A stretch of 64,000 bases of DNA from JAFAZJ01 sp050183765 (GTDB taxonomy: Bacteria > Pseudomonadota > Alphaproteobacteria > Reyranellales > Reyranellaceae), in contig JBFXAZ010000014.1 of NCBI GenBank assembly GCA_050183765.1, positions 1-64,000 on the forward strand. Direction: 5' to 3'. The notes under the pieces are model-generated. The model was given only the letters and a program-made list of their open reading frames with translations. It made no database searches and was not told the DNA's origin. Below, piece after piece: positions 17,311-24,279 of the stretch (its first letter is position 1; each line of letters opens with the position of its first letter). The translations under genes were made by a program, and so were the position numbers.

Positions 17311-18588
17311 CTAGGTGGCCTCTCGCATCGAGGATGGGCTGGCGTCTCTTCCCGTGTCGCTGGTGGTGGCCGGCTGGCCGGTGCCGAAGCCGGCGAGGTA
17401 CGCATCGGTACGCGTTGGATCGAACGGCCGACCGTCGCAGAACAGATCGGCTCCCAGGGTGAGGGCGCCCCCGTCGGCGCTCGTGGCGCTCCAGGGTTCC
17501 GCATGCACGCCCTCGGGCTTGAGGTCTTCGGCCGGAACGGGCAGGCCCAGATCGTGCGCGGCATTGCGGTAGAGATCAGGGCGATAGACCGCGTCAGCCG
17601 TGCCGGCGATGGCGATGTCGTCGCCGATCTGGCCCCAGCGGCGCATCTGCGAGAGCGTCCAGCGCGCGTGCGAGCGCCACGGAAAGCTCGCGCCGTAGCG
17701 ATCGAAGGTCGGCCCGATGCCCGACGTATCGGCGCCGATCGCCAGGGCTTCTTCGATGGCCGCTGCGGGTGCGTTGACCGTCTCGGGGCCGGACAGCCAG
17801 TAGGCCGCCTCGGCCTGGTTGGCAGGTACGCGCAGCCAGGCGGCGGCGCGGATCAGGGCACGCAGCAGCGCGCGCAGGGTCCGCGGATGGCGCGCCGACC
17901 AGTCCTGCGTCACCGCGAAGACCTTCTCCGGTGCGTTGTTCCAGATGTCGTAGCCGCTGGCGACGACGCGGCCGACGCTCAGGCTCTCGGCCAGGCGGTT
18001 CCACGGTGCGCCGACGCAATAGCCGTCGATGCGCCGGGCCGTGAGGTAGGTGATCATCTGCGGCGGCGGCACGACCAGCAGGCGGACGTCTCGATCGGGA
18101 TCGATGCCGCCGGCCGCCAGCCAGTAGCGCAGCATGTAGTTGTGGCTGGAATGCTGGAAGACGACGCCGAAGGTCGGTGGCGGCAGGCCGGCGTCGCGCC
18201 GGCGCGCGATCGCGGTGCACAGGGCGCGCGCGGTCGAAAGCGTGTCGCTGCCGGATCCGTCGCGGCCGGCTTCCACTTCCTCGGCCAGCGCGCAGGACAG
18301 CGTGACGCCGTTGCCGTTGATGCTGAGCGACATCGGCGCTGCCATCGGCACGCGCCGGCCGCTCAGGCCCAGCGTGCTGGCCAGCGGCATGGCCGCCAGC
18401 ATGTGCGCGCCATCGAGCACACCCGACTCGACCAGATCGCGAATCGCGGCCCACGAAGCCTGGCGCACCAATCGCACCGACAGGCCTTCATCGGCGAAGA
18501 AGCCGCACTCGCGCGCAACGATCAGCGGCGCGCTGTCGACCAGCGCGATGAAACCAAGATCGAGTTCGGTCTTTTCGAGGAAGGGCAC
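17311..18588 (-). CDS. nasS: Nitrate sensor protein of the NasS-NasT system
   Basis: A 425-residue paralogue of NrtA without any signal peptide: it begins MPFLEKTELDLGFIALVDSA directly in the mature fold and has GYCVGAPWN and YWLAAGGIDP in common with NrtA. NasS is the cytoplasmic nitrate-binding partner that holds the ANTAR protein NasT inactive until nitrate or nitrite binds. Its start is GTG, 11 bases after a GGAG that lies in a structured leader (18588-18665). The nasT gene upstream on the same strand confirms the assignment. Confidence 0.9.
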   Translation of the reverse strand: MPFLEKTELDLGFIALVDSAPLIVARECGFFADEGLSVRLVRQASWAAIRDLVESGVLDGAHMLAAMPLASTLGLSGRRVPMAAPMSLSINGNGVTLSCALAEEVEAGRDGSGSDTLSTARALCTAIARRRDAGLPPPTFGVVFQHSSHNYMLRYWLAAGGIDPDRDVRLLVVPPPQMITYLTARRIDGYCVGAPWNRLAESLSVGRVVASGYDIWNNAPEKVFAVTQDWSARHPRTLRALLRALIRAAAWLRVPANQAEAAYWLSGPETVNAPAAAIEEALAIGADTSGIGPTFDRYGASFPWRSHARWTLSQMRRWGQIGDDIAIAGTADAVYRPDLYRNAAHDLGLPVPAEDLKPEGVHAEPWSATSADGGALTLGADLFCDGRPFDPTRTDAYLAGFGTGQPATTSDTGRDASPSSMREAT

Positions 18589-18665
18589 GGCTCGAATGAC
18601 TCCGGATCGTCTGAAGTCGAGCCGTCTTTGGCCCGTCGTCGGGAGTCACTCGCCGTTGAGCGACG
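18588..18665 (-). promoter_or_regulatory. Predicted NasT (ANTAR) RNA target in the nasS leader
   Basis: Hairpin P1 (18664-18645) has arms GTCGCTC and GAGTGAC around the six-base loop AACGGC. Hairpin P2 (18635-18618) has arms CGGGCC and GGCTCG around AAAGAC. Both loops have A at position 1 and G at position 4, and a 9-nt linker separates the stems; this is the known dual-hexaloop signature of ANTAR-protein targets. The 3' arm of P1 can instead join an 11-bp helix (18652-18642 with 18603-18593) that covers the GGAG Shine-Dalgarno. The 3' arm of P2 can pair with TCGAGCCG (18595-18588) at the start codon. No U-tract is present. Confidence 0.78.
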
Positions 18666-18676
18666 CAGGCATCTAT

Positions 18677-18691
18677 TCAAGGAACGTGCCA
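18677..18691 (-). promoter_or_regulatory. Sigma-54-like promoter upstream of nasS
   Basis: On the minus strand TGGCACG, four bases, then TTGA matches the -24/-12 consensus except for A instead of C at -12. The start predicted by spacing is about 18665, one base before hairpin P1. It gives the nasS-nrtA-nrtB-ATPase-flavoprotein-nasA unit its own nitrogen-regulated promoter downstream of nasT. Confidence 0.6.
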
Positions 18692-18783
18692 ACCGCAAAA
18701 CGCGGCAATGGCGTGGCTTTCGATAAACGGGGTCCGGGGCGCCCTGCCTAAAGCACGCGCGCCTGCCGAAGTTTCGCGCAAGC

Positions 18784-19416
18784 TCAGGTCTTGTTGCCGC
18801 CCAGGAGCTCGCTGACCGAGATCACCTGCTCGGCGATCTCGATCAGGCGCTTGCCCTTGTCCATGGCGAGCTTGCGCAGCGCCTTGTACGCCGCATCCTC
18901 GTCGATGCCGCGCTGGGTCATCAGGATGCCCTTGGCGCGCTCGATCTGCCGGCGCTCGACCAGCGTCGCCTTGGTGCGCGCCAGCTCGTCGCGCAATTCC
19001 TGCACCGCGCGAAAGCGGGCGATGGCGACATCCATGATCGGCTTGACGCGGGCCGGGCTCAGGCCATCGACGACGTAGGACGTGACGCCCGCCCGCACCG
19101 CCTCGACGGCGAGCGCCTCGTCGCTCTCGTCGACGAACATCACGATCGGCTGCGCGCGATCGCGCGAGACGGAGCGCATCTGCTCGAGCATGTCGCGGTT
19201 CGGCGAGGTCACGTCGACGATCAGCATGTCGGGCGAATGCGCGCGCACGCGTTCGAGCAGGTCGTCGGTGCCGGGCACGCGCGCGACCACCTGGTGACCG
19301 GCGTCTGCCAGCGTGCGTTCCAGCATGGCCGCACGCTCGGAGTCGGCGTCGACCAGCAGGATGCGGAGCGGCCCGTCGCCGGCAATCTTCATGCTCGCTG
19401 GCGTAGCAATGGTCAT
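18784..19416 (-). CDS. nasT: ANTAR-domain response regulator / RNA-binding antiterminator
   Basis: About 210 residues: an N-terminal receiver-like domain (RILLVDADSERAAML, LIVDVTSPNRD) followed by a C-terminal ANTAR RNA-binding domain (RRQIERAKGILMTQRGI, AAYKALRKLAMDKGKRL). NasT binds paired hexaloop hairpins in nas leaders and turns on expression when nitrate releases it from NasS. The ATG at 19416 or 19392 gives the expected receiver start; a more upstream start at 19515 would run over the opposite sigma-54 box. nasS follows after a 195-bp gap holding a promoter and an RNA target. Confidence 0.9.
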   Translation of the reverse strand: MTIATPASMKIAGDGPLRILLVDADSERAAMLERTLADAGHQVVARVPGTDDLLERVRAHSPDMLIVDVTSPNRDMLEQMRSVSRDRAQPIVMFVDESDEALAVEAVRAGVTSYVVDGLSPARVKPIMDVAIARFRAVQELRDELARTKATLVERRQIERAKGILMTQRGIDEDAAYKALRKLAMDKGKRLIEIAEQVISVSELLGGNKT

Positions 19417-19503
19417 GCCGCACCGCAACATCGGGCGCTGTATTGCACAATTTTCACGCAGCCGTGGCCTGCGGGGTTCAGCTAAACCCTTGAAATTGCT
19501 TGG

Positions 19504-19518
19504 TGGCACAAGCATTGC
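19504..19518 (+). promoter_or_regulatory. Consensus sigma-54 (RpoN) promoter of the nitrite reductase operon
   Basis: TGGCAC, five bases, then TTGC at exactly the -24/-12 spacing. The predicted transcription start is about 19530, two bases before the first ANTAR-type hairpin. A TGCAC half-site in an AT-rich stretch at 19444-19448 could belong to an NtrC-binding site, but this is weak. NtrC control is known for nas operons in proteobacteria. Confidence 0.8.
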
Positions 19519-19529
19519 AAGGAAATGGC

Positions 19530-19596
19530 GCAGCGTGGCAAGGGCGTCGCGCTATCCTCGCGGCAGTGACGTCGCGCTCTTACCGGACTCCTGGTG
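19530..19596 (+). promoter_or_regulatory. Predicted NasT (ANTAR) RNA target in the nitrite reductase leader
   Basis: Hairpin P1 (19532-19553) has arms AGCGTGGC and GTCGCGCT around the loop AAGGGC. Hairpin P2 (19559-19576) has arms CGCGGC and GTCGCG around the loop AGTGAC. Both six-base loops have A1 and G4; the linker is 5 nt. A competing hairpin can form between the 3' arm of P1 (19546-19551) and the 5' arm of P2 (19559-19564). No U-rich tract follows, and no strong Shine-Dalgarno is seen before the ATG at 19597. Confidence 0.75.
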
Positions 19597-21372
19597 ATGA
19601 GCGACAAGACCGGTTTCACGCCCGAGCAGCAGCAGTATCTCCAGGGGTTCTTCAGCGGCCTTGTGGCGCGCCGAGGCGAGGCGCCGGCTGCCGGCGGCCC
19701 GGCCCGCGAGGCGCCGCCATCGCCGCACGACATCCATCTCGATGCGCAGGACCGGGTGATCGCCGCGGGCGGCAAGCTCGTGCCGGAGGAGCAGGCCAAG
19801 CGGAAGAAGGACCCGTTCCAGATGTGGGACGAGATCCGCGCCAATGCCGCCGACGGGCGCTTCCCCAAGGGGACCGACGTCTTCCTCACCAAGTTCCACG
19901 GCCTCTTCTATGTCGCGCCGGCGCAGGACGCCTTCATGTGCCGCCTGCGCATCCCCAACGGCATCCTCAACAGCTTCCAGCTGCGCGGCCTGGCCGACAT
20001 GGCCGACAACCTGGCCGGCGGCTATGCCGACGTCACGACGCGCGCCAATCTGCAGCTGCGCGAGATCCCGGCGAAGAACGCCCCGGATATCCTGGTTGGC
20101 CTGTCCGAGCTGGGCCTGACCTCGCGCGGCTCGGGCGCCGACAACATCCGCAACATCACGGGCAGCCCGACGGCCGGCATCGATCCGCACGAGCTGATCG
20201 ACACGCGCCCGCTGTGCCGCGAGCTGCACCACCACATCCTGAATCACCGCGAGCTCTATGGCCTGCCGCGCAAGTTCAACGTCGCCTTCGATGGCGGCGG
20301 CGACGTCGGCGTGCTCGAGGACACCAATGACATCGGCTTCGCCGCGGTGCGCGTCGAGGACGGGCATGGCGTGCCGGCCGGCGTCTACTTCCGCTGCGAG
20401 CTCGGCGGCATCACCGGGCATCTCGATTTCGCGCGCGACACCGGTCTTCTGCTGACGCCGCAGGAATGCGTGCCGGCGGCGACCGCGATGATCCGTGTGT
20501 TCATCAAGAATGGCGATCGCACCGACCGCAAGAAGGCGCGGCTGAAATACCTGCTCGATGCCTGGGGCTTCGAGAAGTTCCTCGCCGAGGCCGAGGCGGA
20601 GCACGGCCAGCCTTTCCGCCGCCTGCCGCGCGAGCAGTGCGTGCCGCGTCGGCCCTGGGCGCGCGACGGCCATGTCGGCGTGCACCGGCAGAAGCAGGAC
20701 AGGCTGAACTACATCGGCGTGGTGCTGCCGGTTGGGCGCATCACCGCGGCGCGCCTGCGCGCGCTGGCCGACGTCGCGCAATCCTGCGGCAGCGGCACGA
20801 TCCGGCTCACGGTGTGGCAGAACCTGCTGATCTCCGACATCTCCGATGCCCGGCTCGAGGCGGCGAAAGGGGCGATCGAGGGCATGGGCCTGCACTGGCA
20901 GGCCAGTCCGGTGCGCGCCGGCATGGTGGCCTGCACCGGCAATGCCGGCTGCAAGTTCGCCGCTTCCGACACCAAGCGCCATGCCGCGGCGCTCACCGAT
21001 CATCTCGAGGCGCGCGTGCCGGTCGACCAGCCGCTCAACATCCATCTCACCGGCTGTCACCACAGCTGCGCCCAGCACTACATCGGCGACATCGGCCTGC
21101 TGGCGGCCAAGGTCGACCGCGGCGAGAGCGAGGTCGAAGGCTACGCCGTTCTTGTCGGCGGCGGCGCCGGCCCGGATCGGCAGTCGATGGCGCGCGAGAT
21201 CTATCCCGCCACCGGGTTCGACGAGCTGCCCGCGTTGATCGAGCGCATGCTGCAGGCGTGGCTGGCAAATCGGCGCGACGCGGGCGAGAGCTTCCGCGAC
21301 TTCACCCTGCGCCACGACGTCGAGACGCTGCGCACGCTTTTCGCCGCGCCGGCGGCGCTGGCGGCGGAGTAG
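19597..21372 (+). CDS. nirA: Siroheme-containing nitrite/sulfite reductase (NirA-like)
   Basis: A 591-residue soluble hemoprotein with two ferredoxin-like half domains and two siroheme/[4Fe-4S] domains. The four cluster cysteines are in CTGNAGC and CHHSC near residues 445-490, the standard C-X5-C and C-X3-C arrangement with the last Cys bridging to siroheme. It reduces nitrite (or sulfite) to ammonium (or sulfide) by six electrons. Its place in the nas locus, behind a sigma-54 promoter and an ANTAR leader and before cysG, argues for nitrite. The ATG at 19597 is preferred over an adjacent GTG at 19594. Confidence 0.87.
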   Translation: MSDKTGFTPEQQQYLQGFFSGLVARRGEAPAAGGPAREAPPSPHDIHLDAQDRVIAAGGKLVPEEQAKRKKDPFQMWDEIRANAADGRFPKGTDVFLTKFHGLFYVAPAQDAFMCRLRIPNGILNSFQLRGLADMADNLAGGYADVTTRANLQLREIPAKNAPDILVGLSELGLTSRGSGADNIRNITGSPTAGIDPHELIDTRPLCRELHHHILNHRELYGLPRKFNVAFDGGGDVGVLEDTNDIGFAAVRVEDGHGVPAGVYFRCELGGITGHLDFARDTGLLLTPQECVPAATAMIRVFIKNGDRTDRKKARLKYLLDAWGFEKFLAEAEAEHGQPFRRLPREQCVPRRPWARDGHVGVHRQKQDRLNYIGVVLPVGRITAARLRALADVAQSCGSGTIRLTVWQNLLISDISDARLEAAKGAIEGMGLHWQASPVRAGMVACTGNAGCKFAASDTKRHAAALTDHLEARVPVDQPLNIHLTGCHHSCAQHYIGDIGLLAAKVDRGESEVEGYAVLVGGGAGPDRQSMAREIYPATGFDELPALIERMLQAWLANRRDAGESFRDFTLRHDVETLRTLFAAPAALAAE

Positions 21373-21376
21373 TCGC

Positions 21377-22951
21377 ATGACCTACGTCGCACCGGTCATC
21401 CCGGACAACGCGCCCTTCGATTCGCAGCAGCGTGCCTGGCTGAACGGCCTGCTGGCCGGCCTGCTTAGCCCCGGCGCAGCGGCGGTTCCCCTTAACGGCA
21501 TCGCGCTGCCCGTCGGCGACGTGCCGGCGGCCGACACCAGCGACGATCCAAACGAGGAATTCCCCTGGCACGATCCGTCGCTCGACCTGGACGCACGCAT
21601 GGCGCTGGCCGAGGGTAAGCCGCTGAAGCGCCGCCTGATGGCGGCGATGGCGCAGATGGATTGCGGCCAATGCGGCTACGAATGCCGCATCTATGCCGAG
21701 GCCATCGCCGCCGGGACCGAGACCTCGCTGGGCAAATGCCAGCCCGGCGGCAAGGCCACGGCGCGCATGCTCAAGGAGCTGCTCGAATCCGGCGACGTGC
21801 CGGCCGCGCCCGTTGCGGCGGCGGCGGTGCCGGCCGAGGTGCCCGGCCGCTCCGCGATGCGCGACGCCGTGCTGCTGCAGGCGGCGCGGCTGAACGGCGA
21901 GTCCTCGGACAAGGACACCCGCCACGTCATCCTCGAGACCGATCTGCCGTACGAGCCGGGCGACAGCCTCGGCGTGCACGTGCGCAATCCGATCGACGAG
22001 GTCGACGAGATCGTCGCCCATCTGCGCGCCGATCCGGCCGAGACCGTGAAATGCCCCGACGGCGTCGAGCGTTCCCTGCGCGACGCGCTGCTGACCGCTG
22101 TCGACATCGCGCGGCCCAGCGATCTGGCGATCGAAGCGCTGGCCTCCTATGCCGGCGAGGGCGACAGCGATCGCCTGCAAGCGCTGGCCGAAGGCTATCC
22201 CGGCGCCGAGCCCACCGACGCCGATCTGCTCGACCTGCTGGCGTATTTCCCGACGGCGCGGCCGCCCGCCCAGGAGCTGATCGGTGCGCTCGATCCGCTG
22301 CAGGCCAGGCTCTACTCGATCGCCTCCTCGCCGCGGCACCAGGCCGGCACGGTGCATCTGTGCGTCGGCACGGTGCGCTATCGCAAGCGGCGACGGAACC
22401 GGCGCGGCATCGCCTCGACCTTTCTCGCCGAGCGTGCCAGCCCGGGCAGCCGCATTCCGGTGTTCATCCAGCAGACGAAGGATTTCCGTCTGCCGGACGA
22501 CGACGATGCGCCCGTGATCATGATCGGCCCGGGCACCGGCATCGCGCCCTTCCGCGCCTTCCTGCAGGAGCGGCGCCTGCGCGGCGCCAGGGGCCGCAAC
22601 TGGCTGTTCTTCGGCGACCAGCATCGCGCCAGCGACTATCTCTTCGCCGACGAGCTCGAGGCCTGGCGCGCCGACGGGCTGCTGAGCCGCCTCGACCTCG
22701 CCTTCTCGCGCGACCAGGACGACAAGGTCTATGTGCAGCATCGCATGCGCGAGGCCGGCAAGGAGCTCTACGCCTGGCTGCGCGACGGCGCGCGGCTCTA
22801 TGTCTGCGGCGATGCGCAGCGCATGGCCAAGGATGTCGACACCGCGCTGTCGCTGATCGCCGCGCGCGAGGGCGGCATGAGCCAGAGCGCGGCGAAGGCC
22901 TGGATCGCGGGGCTGGCCAAGGAGCACCGCTACCTGCGTGACGTGTACTGA
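21377..22951 (+). CDS. CysJ-like FAD/NADPH reductase with an N-terminal Fe-S domain
   Basis: A 524-residue flavoprotein. From about residue 165 it has the FAD-binding and NADPH-binding modules of sulfite reductase alpha / cytochrome P450 reductase (RLYSIASSP, IGPGTGIAPFRAFLQER, YVCGDAQRMAKDVD). The usual FMN-flavodoxin domain is absent. Instead residues 90-130 carry a four-cysteine motif, CGQCGYECRIYAEAI plus GKCQPGG, typical of the Rnf-type FeS domain, so a 4Fe-4S cluster probably carries electrons to the partner. It lies 4 bp after the NirA-like gene and is its likely NADPH-dependent donor. Confidence 0.87.
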   Translation: MTYVAPVIPDNAPFDSQQRAWLNGLLAGLLSPGAAAVPLNGIALPVGDVPAADTSDDPNEEFPWHDPSLDLDARMALAEGKPLKRRLMAAMAQMDCGQCGYECRIYAEAIAAGTETSLGKCQPGGKATARMLKELLESGDVPAAPVAAAAVPAEVPGRSAMRDAVLLQAARLNGESSDKDTRHVILETDLPYEPGDSLGVHVRNPIDEVDEIVAHLRADPAETVKCPDGVERSLRDALLTAVDIARPSDLAIEALASYAGEGDSDRLQALAEGYPGAEPTDADLLDLLAYFPTARPPAQELIGALDPLQARLYSIASSPRHQAGTVHLCVGTVRYRKRRRNRRGIASTFLAERASPGSRIPVFIQQTKDFRLPDDDDAPVIMIGPGTGIAPFRAFLQERRLRGARGRNWLFFGDQHRASDYLFADELEAWRADGLLSRLDLAFSRDQDDKVYVQHRMREAGKELYAWLRDGARLYVCGDAQRMAKDVDTALSLIAAREGGMSQSAAKAWIAGLAKEHRYLRDVY

Positions 22952-24276
22952 TGCGCGCCCTGCCGCTGTTCCACGACCTGCGGGACCGCACCTGTCTCGT
23001 CGTCGGCGATGGTGCCGCTGCGGCGCGCAAGGCGGCGGCGCTCGAAGCCGTCGGCGCGCGGATCGTCCGCTGCGCGCGCGTCGGCTCGCTCGACGATGTC
23101 GCGCTGGTCGTGCTCGCCGAGACGCCCGACGCGATCGCCCGCGACGCCTTCGAGCTTTGCCGCGCGCGCGGCGTGCCGATCAATGCCGTCGATCGGCCGC
23201 GCTACTGTACCGTGACCTGGCCGGCAATCGTCGATCGCGATCCGGTCACCATCGCCATCGGCACCGCCGGCGCGGCGCCGACTCTCGCGCGACTGCTGCG
23301 CGCGCGGATCGAGCAGGCCGTGCCGGCGTCGATGGCCGGACTGGCGAGGCTCGGCGAGAGGTGGCGGTCCCGGGTGAAGGCGGCACTGACCAATCCGGCG
23401 GCGCGTCTGCGATTCTGGGAGCGCTTCTTCCAGGGGCCGGTGGCCGAGGCTGCGCATGCCGGCGACGATGCCGAGGCCGATCGCCGTGCGCGATCCCTGC
23501 TCAGCGACAGCAATGCCGCGCCGCGCGGCAAGGTGCATCTCGTGGGGGCCGGGCCGGGCGATCCGGAGCTCTTGACCCTGCGGGCGCTGCGCCTGATCCA
23601 GGCGGCCGACGTCATCGTCCATGACAGGTTGGTCAGCGACGAGGTGCTGGCCTTCGCGCGAGCCGACGCCGAGCGCATCTATGTCGGCAAGCGCCGGGCG
23701 AAGCATTGCGTGCCGCAGCCGGACATCAACGCGCTGCTGGTGTCGCAGGCGCGCGCCGGCAAGCGGGTCGTGCGCCTGAAGGGCGGCGACCCCTTTGTCT
23801 TCGGCCGCGGCGGCGAGGAGATCGAGGCGCTGCTCGACGCCGGCATCGACTGCGATGTCACACCGGGCATCACGGCCGCGACCGGCTGCGCGGCCTATGC
23901 CGGCATCCCGCTGACGCATCGCGACCACGCCCAGTCCTGCGTGTTCGTCACCGGCCATCTCAAGAACGGCCGTCTCGACCTGAACTGGGACGTGCTGGCG
24001 CGGCCGAGCCAGACCCTGGCGGTCTACATGGGCCTCGTGTCGCTGCCCGAGCTGTCGCGCCAGCTCATCGCGCATGGCCTGCCGAGCACAACGCCGGCGG
24101 CGGCGGTGATCGACGGAACGAGACCGACCCAACGCGTGATCGCGGGCACGCTGGCGGGCCTGCCGGCGCTGGCGGCGACGGTGGACGCATCGCGCCCGGC
24201 GCTGGTGCTGATCGGCGATGCCGCCGGCGTCGCCGCGCGACGGCCTGCTGAAGCCGCCCTGATGGCGGCGGAGTGA
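22951..24276 (+). CDS. cysG: Siroheme synthase (uroporphyrinogen-III C-methyltransferase / precorrin-2 dehydrogenase / ferrochelatase)
   Basis: A 441-residue two-module enzyme. The N-terminal CysG-A part (about 1-190) has the NAD-binding CLVVGDGAAAARKA. The C-terminal SAM-dependent methyltransferase (about 195-441) has VHLVGAGPGDPELLTLRAL and VVRLKGGDPFVFGRGGEE. It makes the siroheme cofactor needed by the reductase two genes upstream. ATG overlaps the preceding TGA (TGATG), so all three genes form one translationally coupled operon. It ends 3 bp from the convergent dehydrogenase gene. Confidence 0.95.
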   Translation: MRALPLFHDLRDRTCLVVGDGAAAARKAAALEAVGARIVRCARVGSLDDVALVVLAETPDAIARDAFELCRARGVPINAVDRPRYCTVTWPAIVDRDPVTIAIGTAGAAPTLARLLRARIEQAVPASMAGLARLGERWRSRVKAALTNPAARLRFWERFFQGPVAEAAHAGDDAEADRRARSLLSDSNAAPRGKVHLVGAGPGDPELLTLRALRLIQAADVIVHDRLVSDEVLAFARADAERIYVGKRRAKHCVPQPDINALLVSQARAGKRVVRLKGGDPFVFGRGGEEIEALLDAGIDCDVTPGITAATGCAAYAGIPLTHRDHAQSCVFVTGHLKNGRLDLNWDVLARPSQTLAVYMGLVSLPELSRQLIAHGLPSTTPAAAVIDGTRPTQRVIAGTLAGLPALAATVDASRPALVLIGDAAGVAARRPAEAALMAAE

Positions 24277-24279
24277 CGG

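Noticed and set aside
18700..18745. Small hairpin CCGC/GCGG and a GGGCGCCC palindrome after nasT as terminator or extra ANTAR loop
   Set aside because: The loops are not six bases with A1 and G4, there is no T-run, and both lie upstream of the predicted nasS start site.
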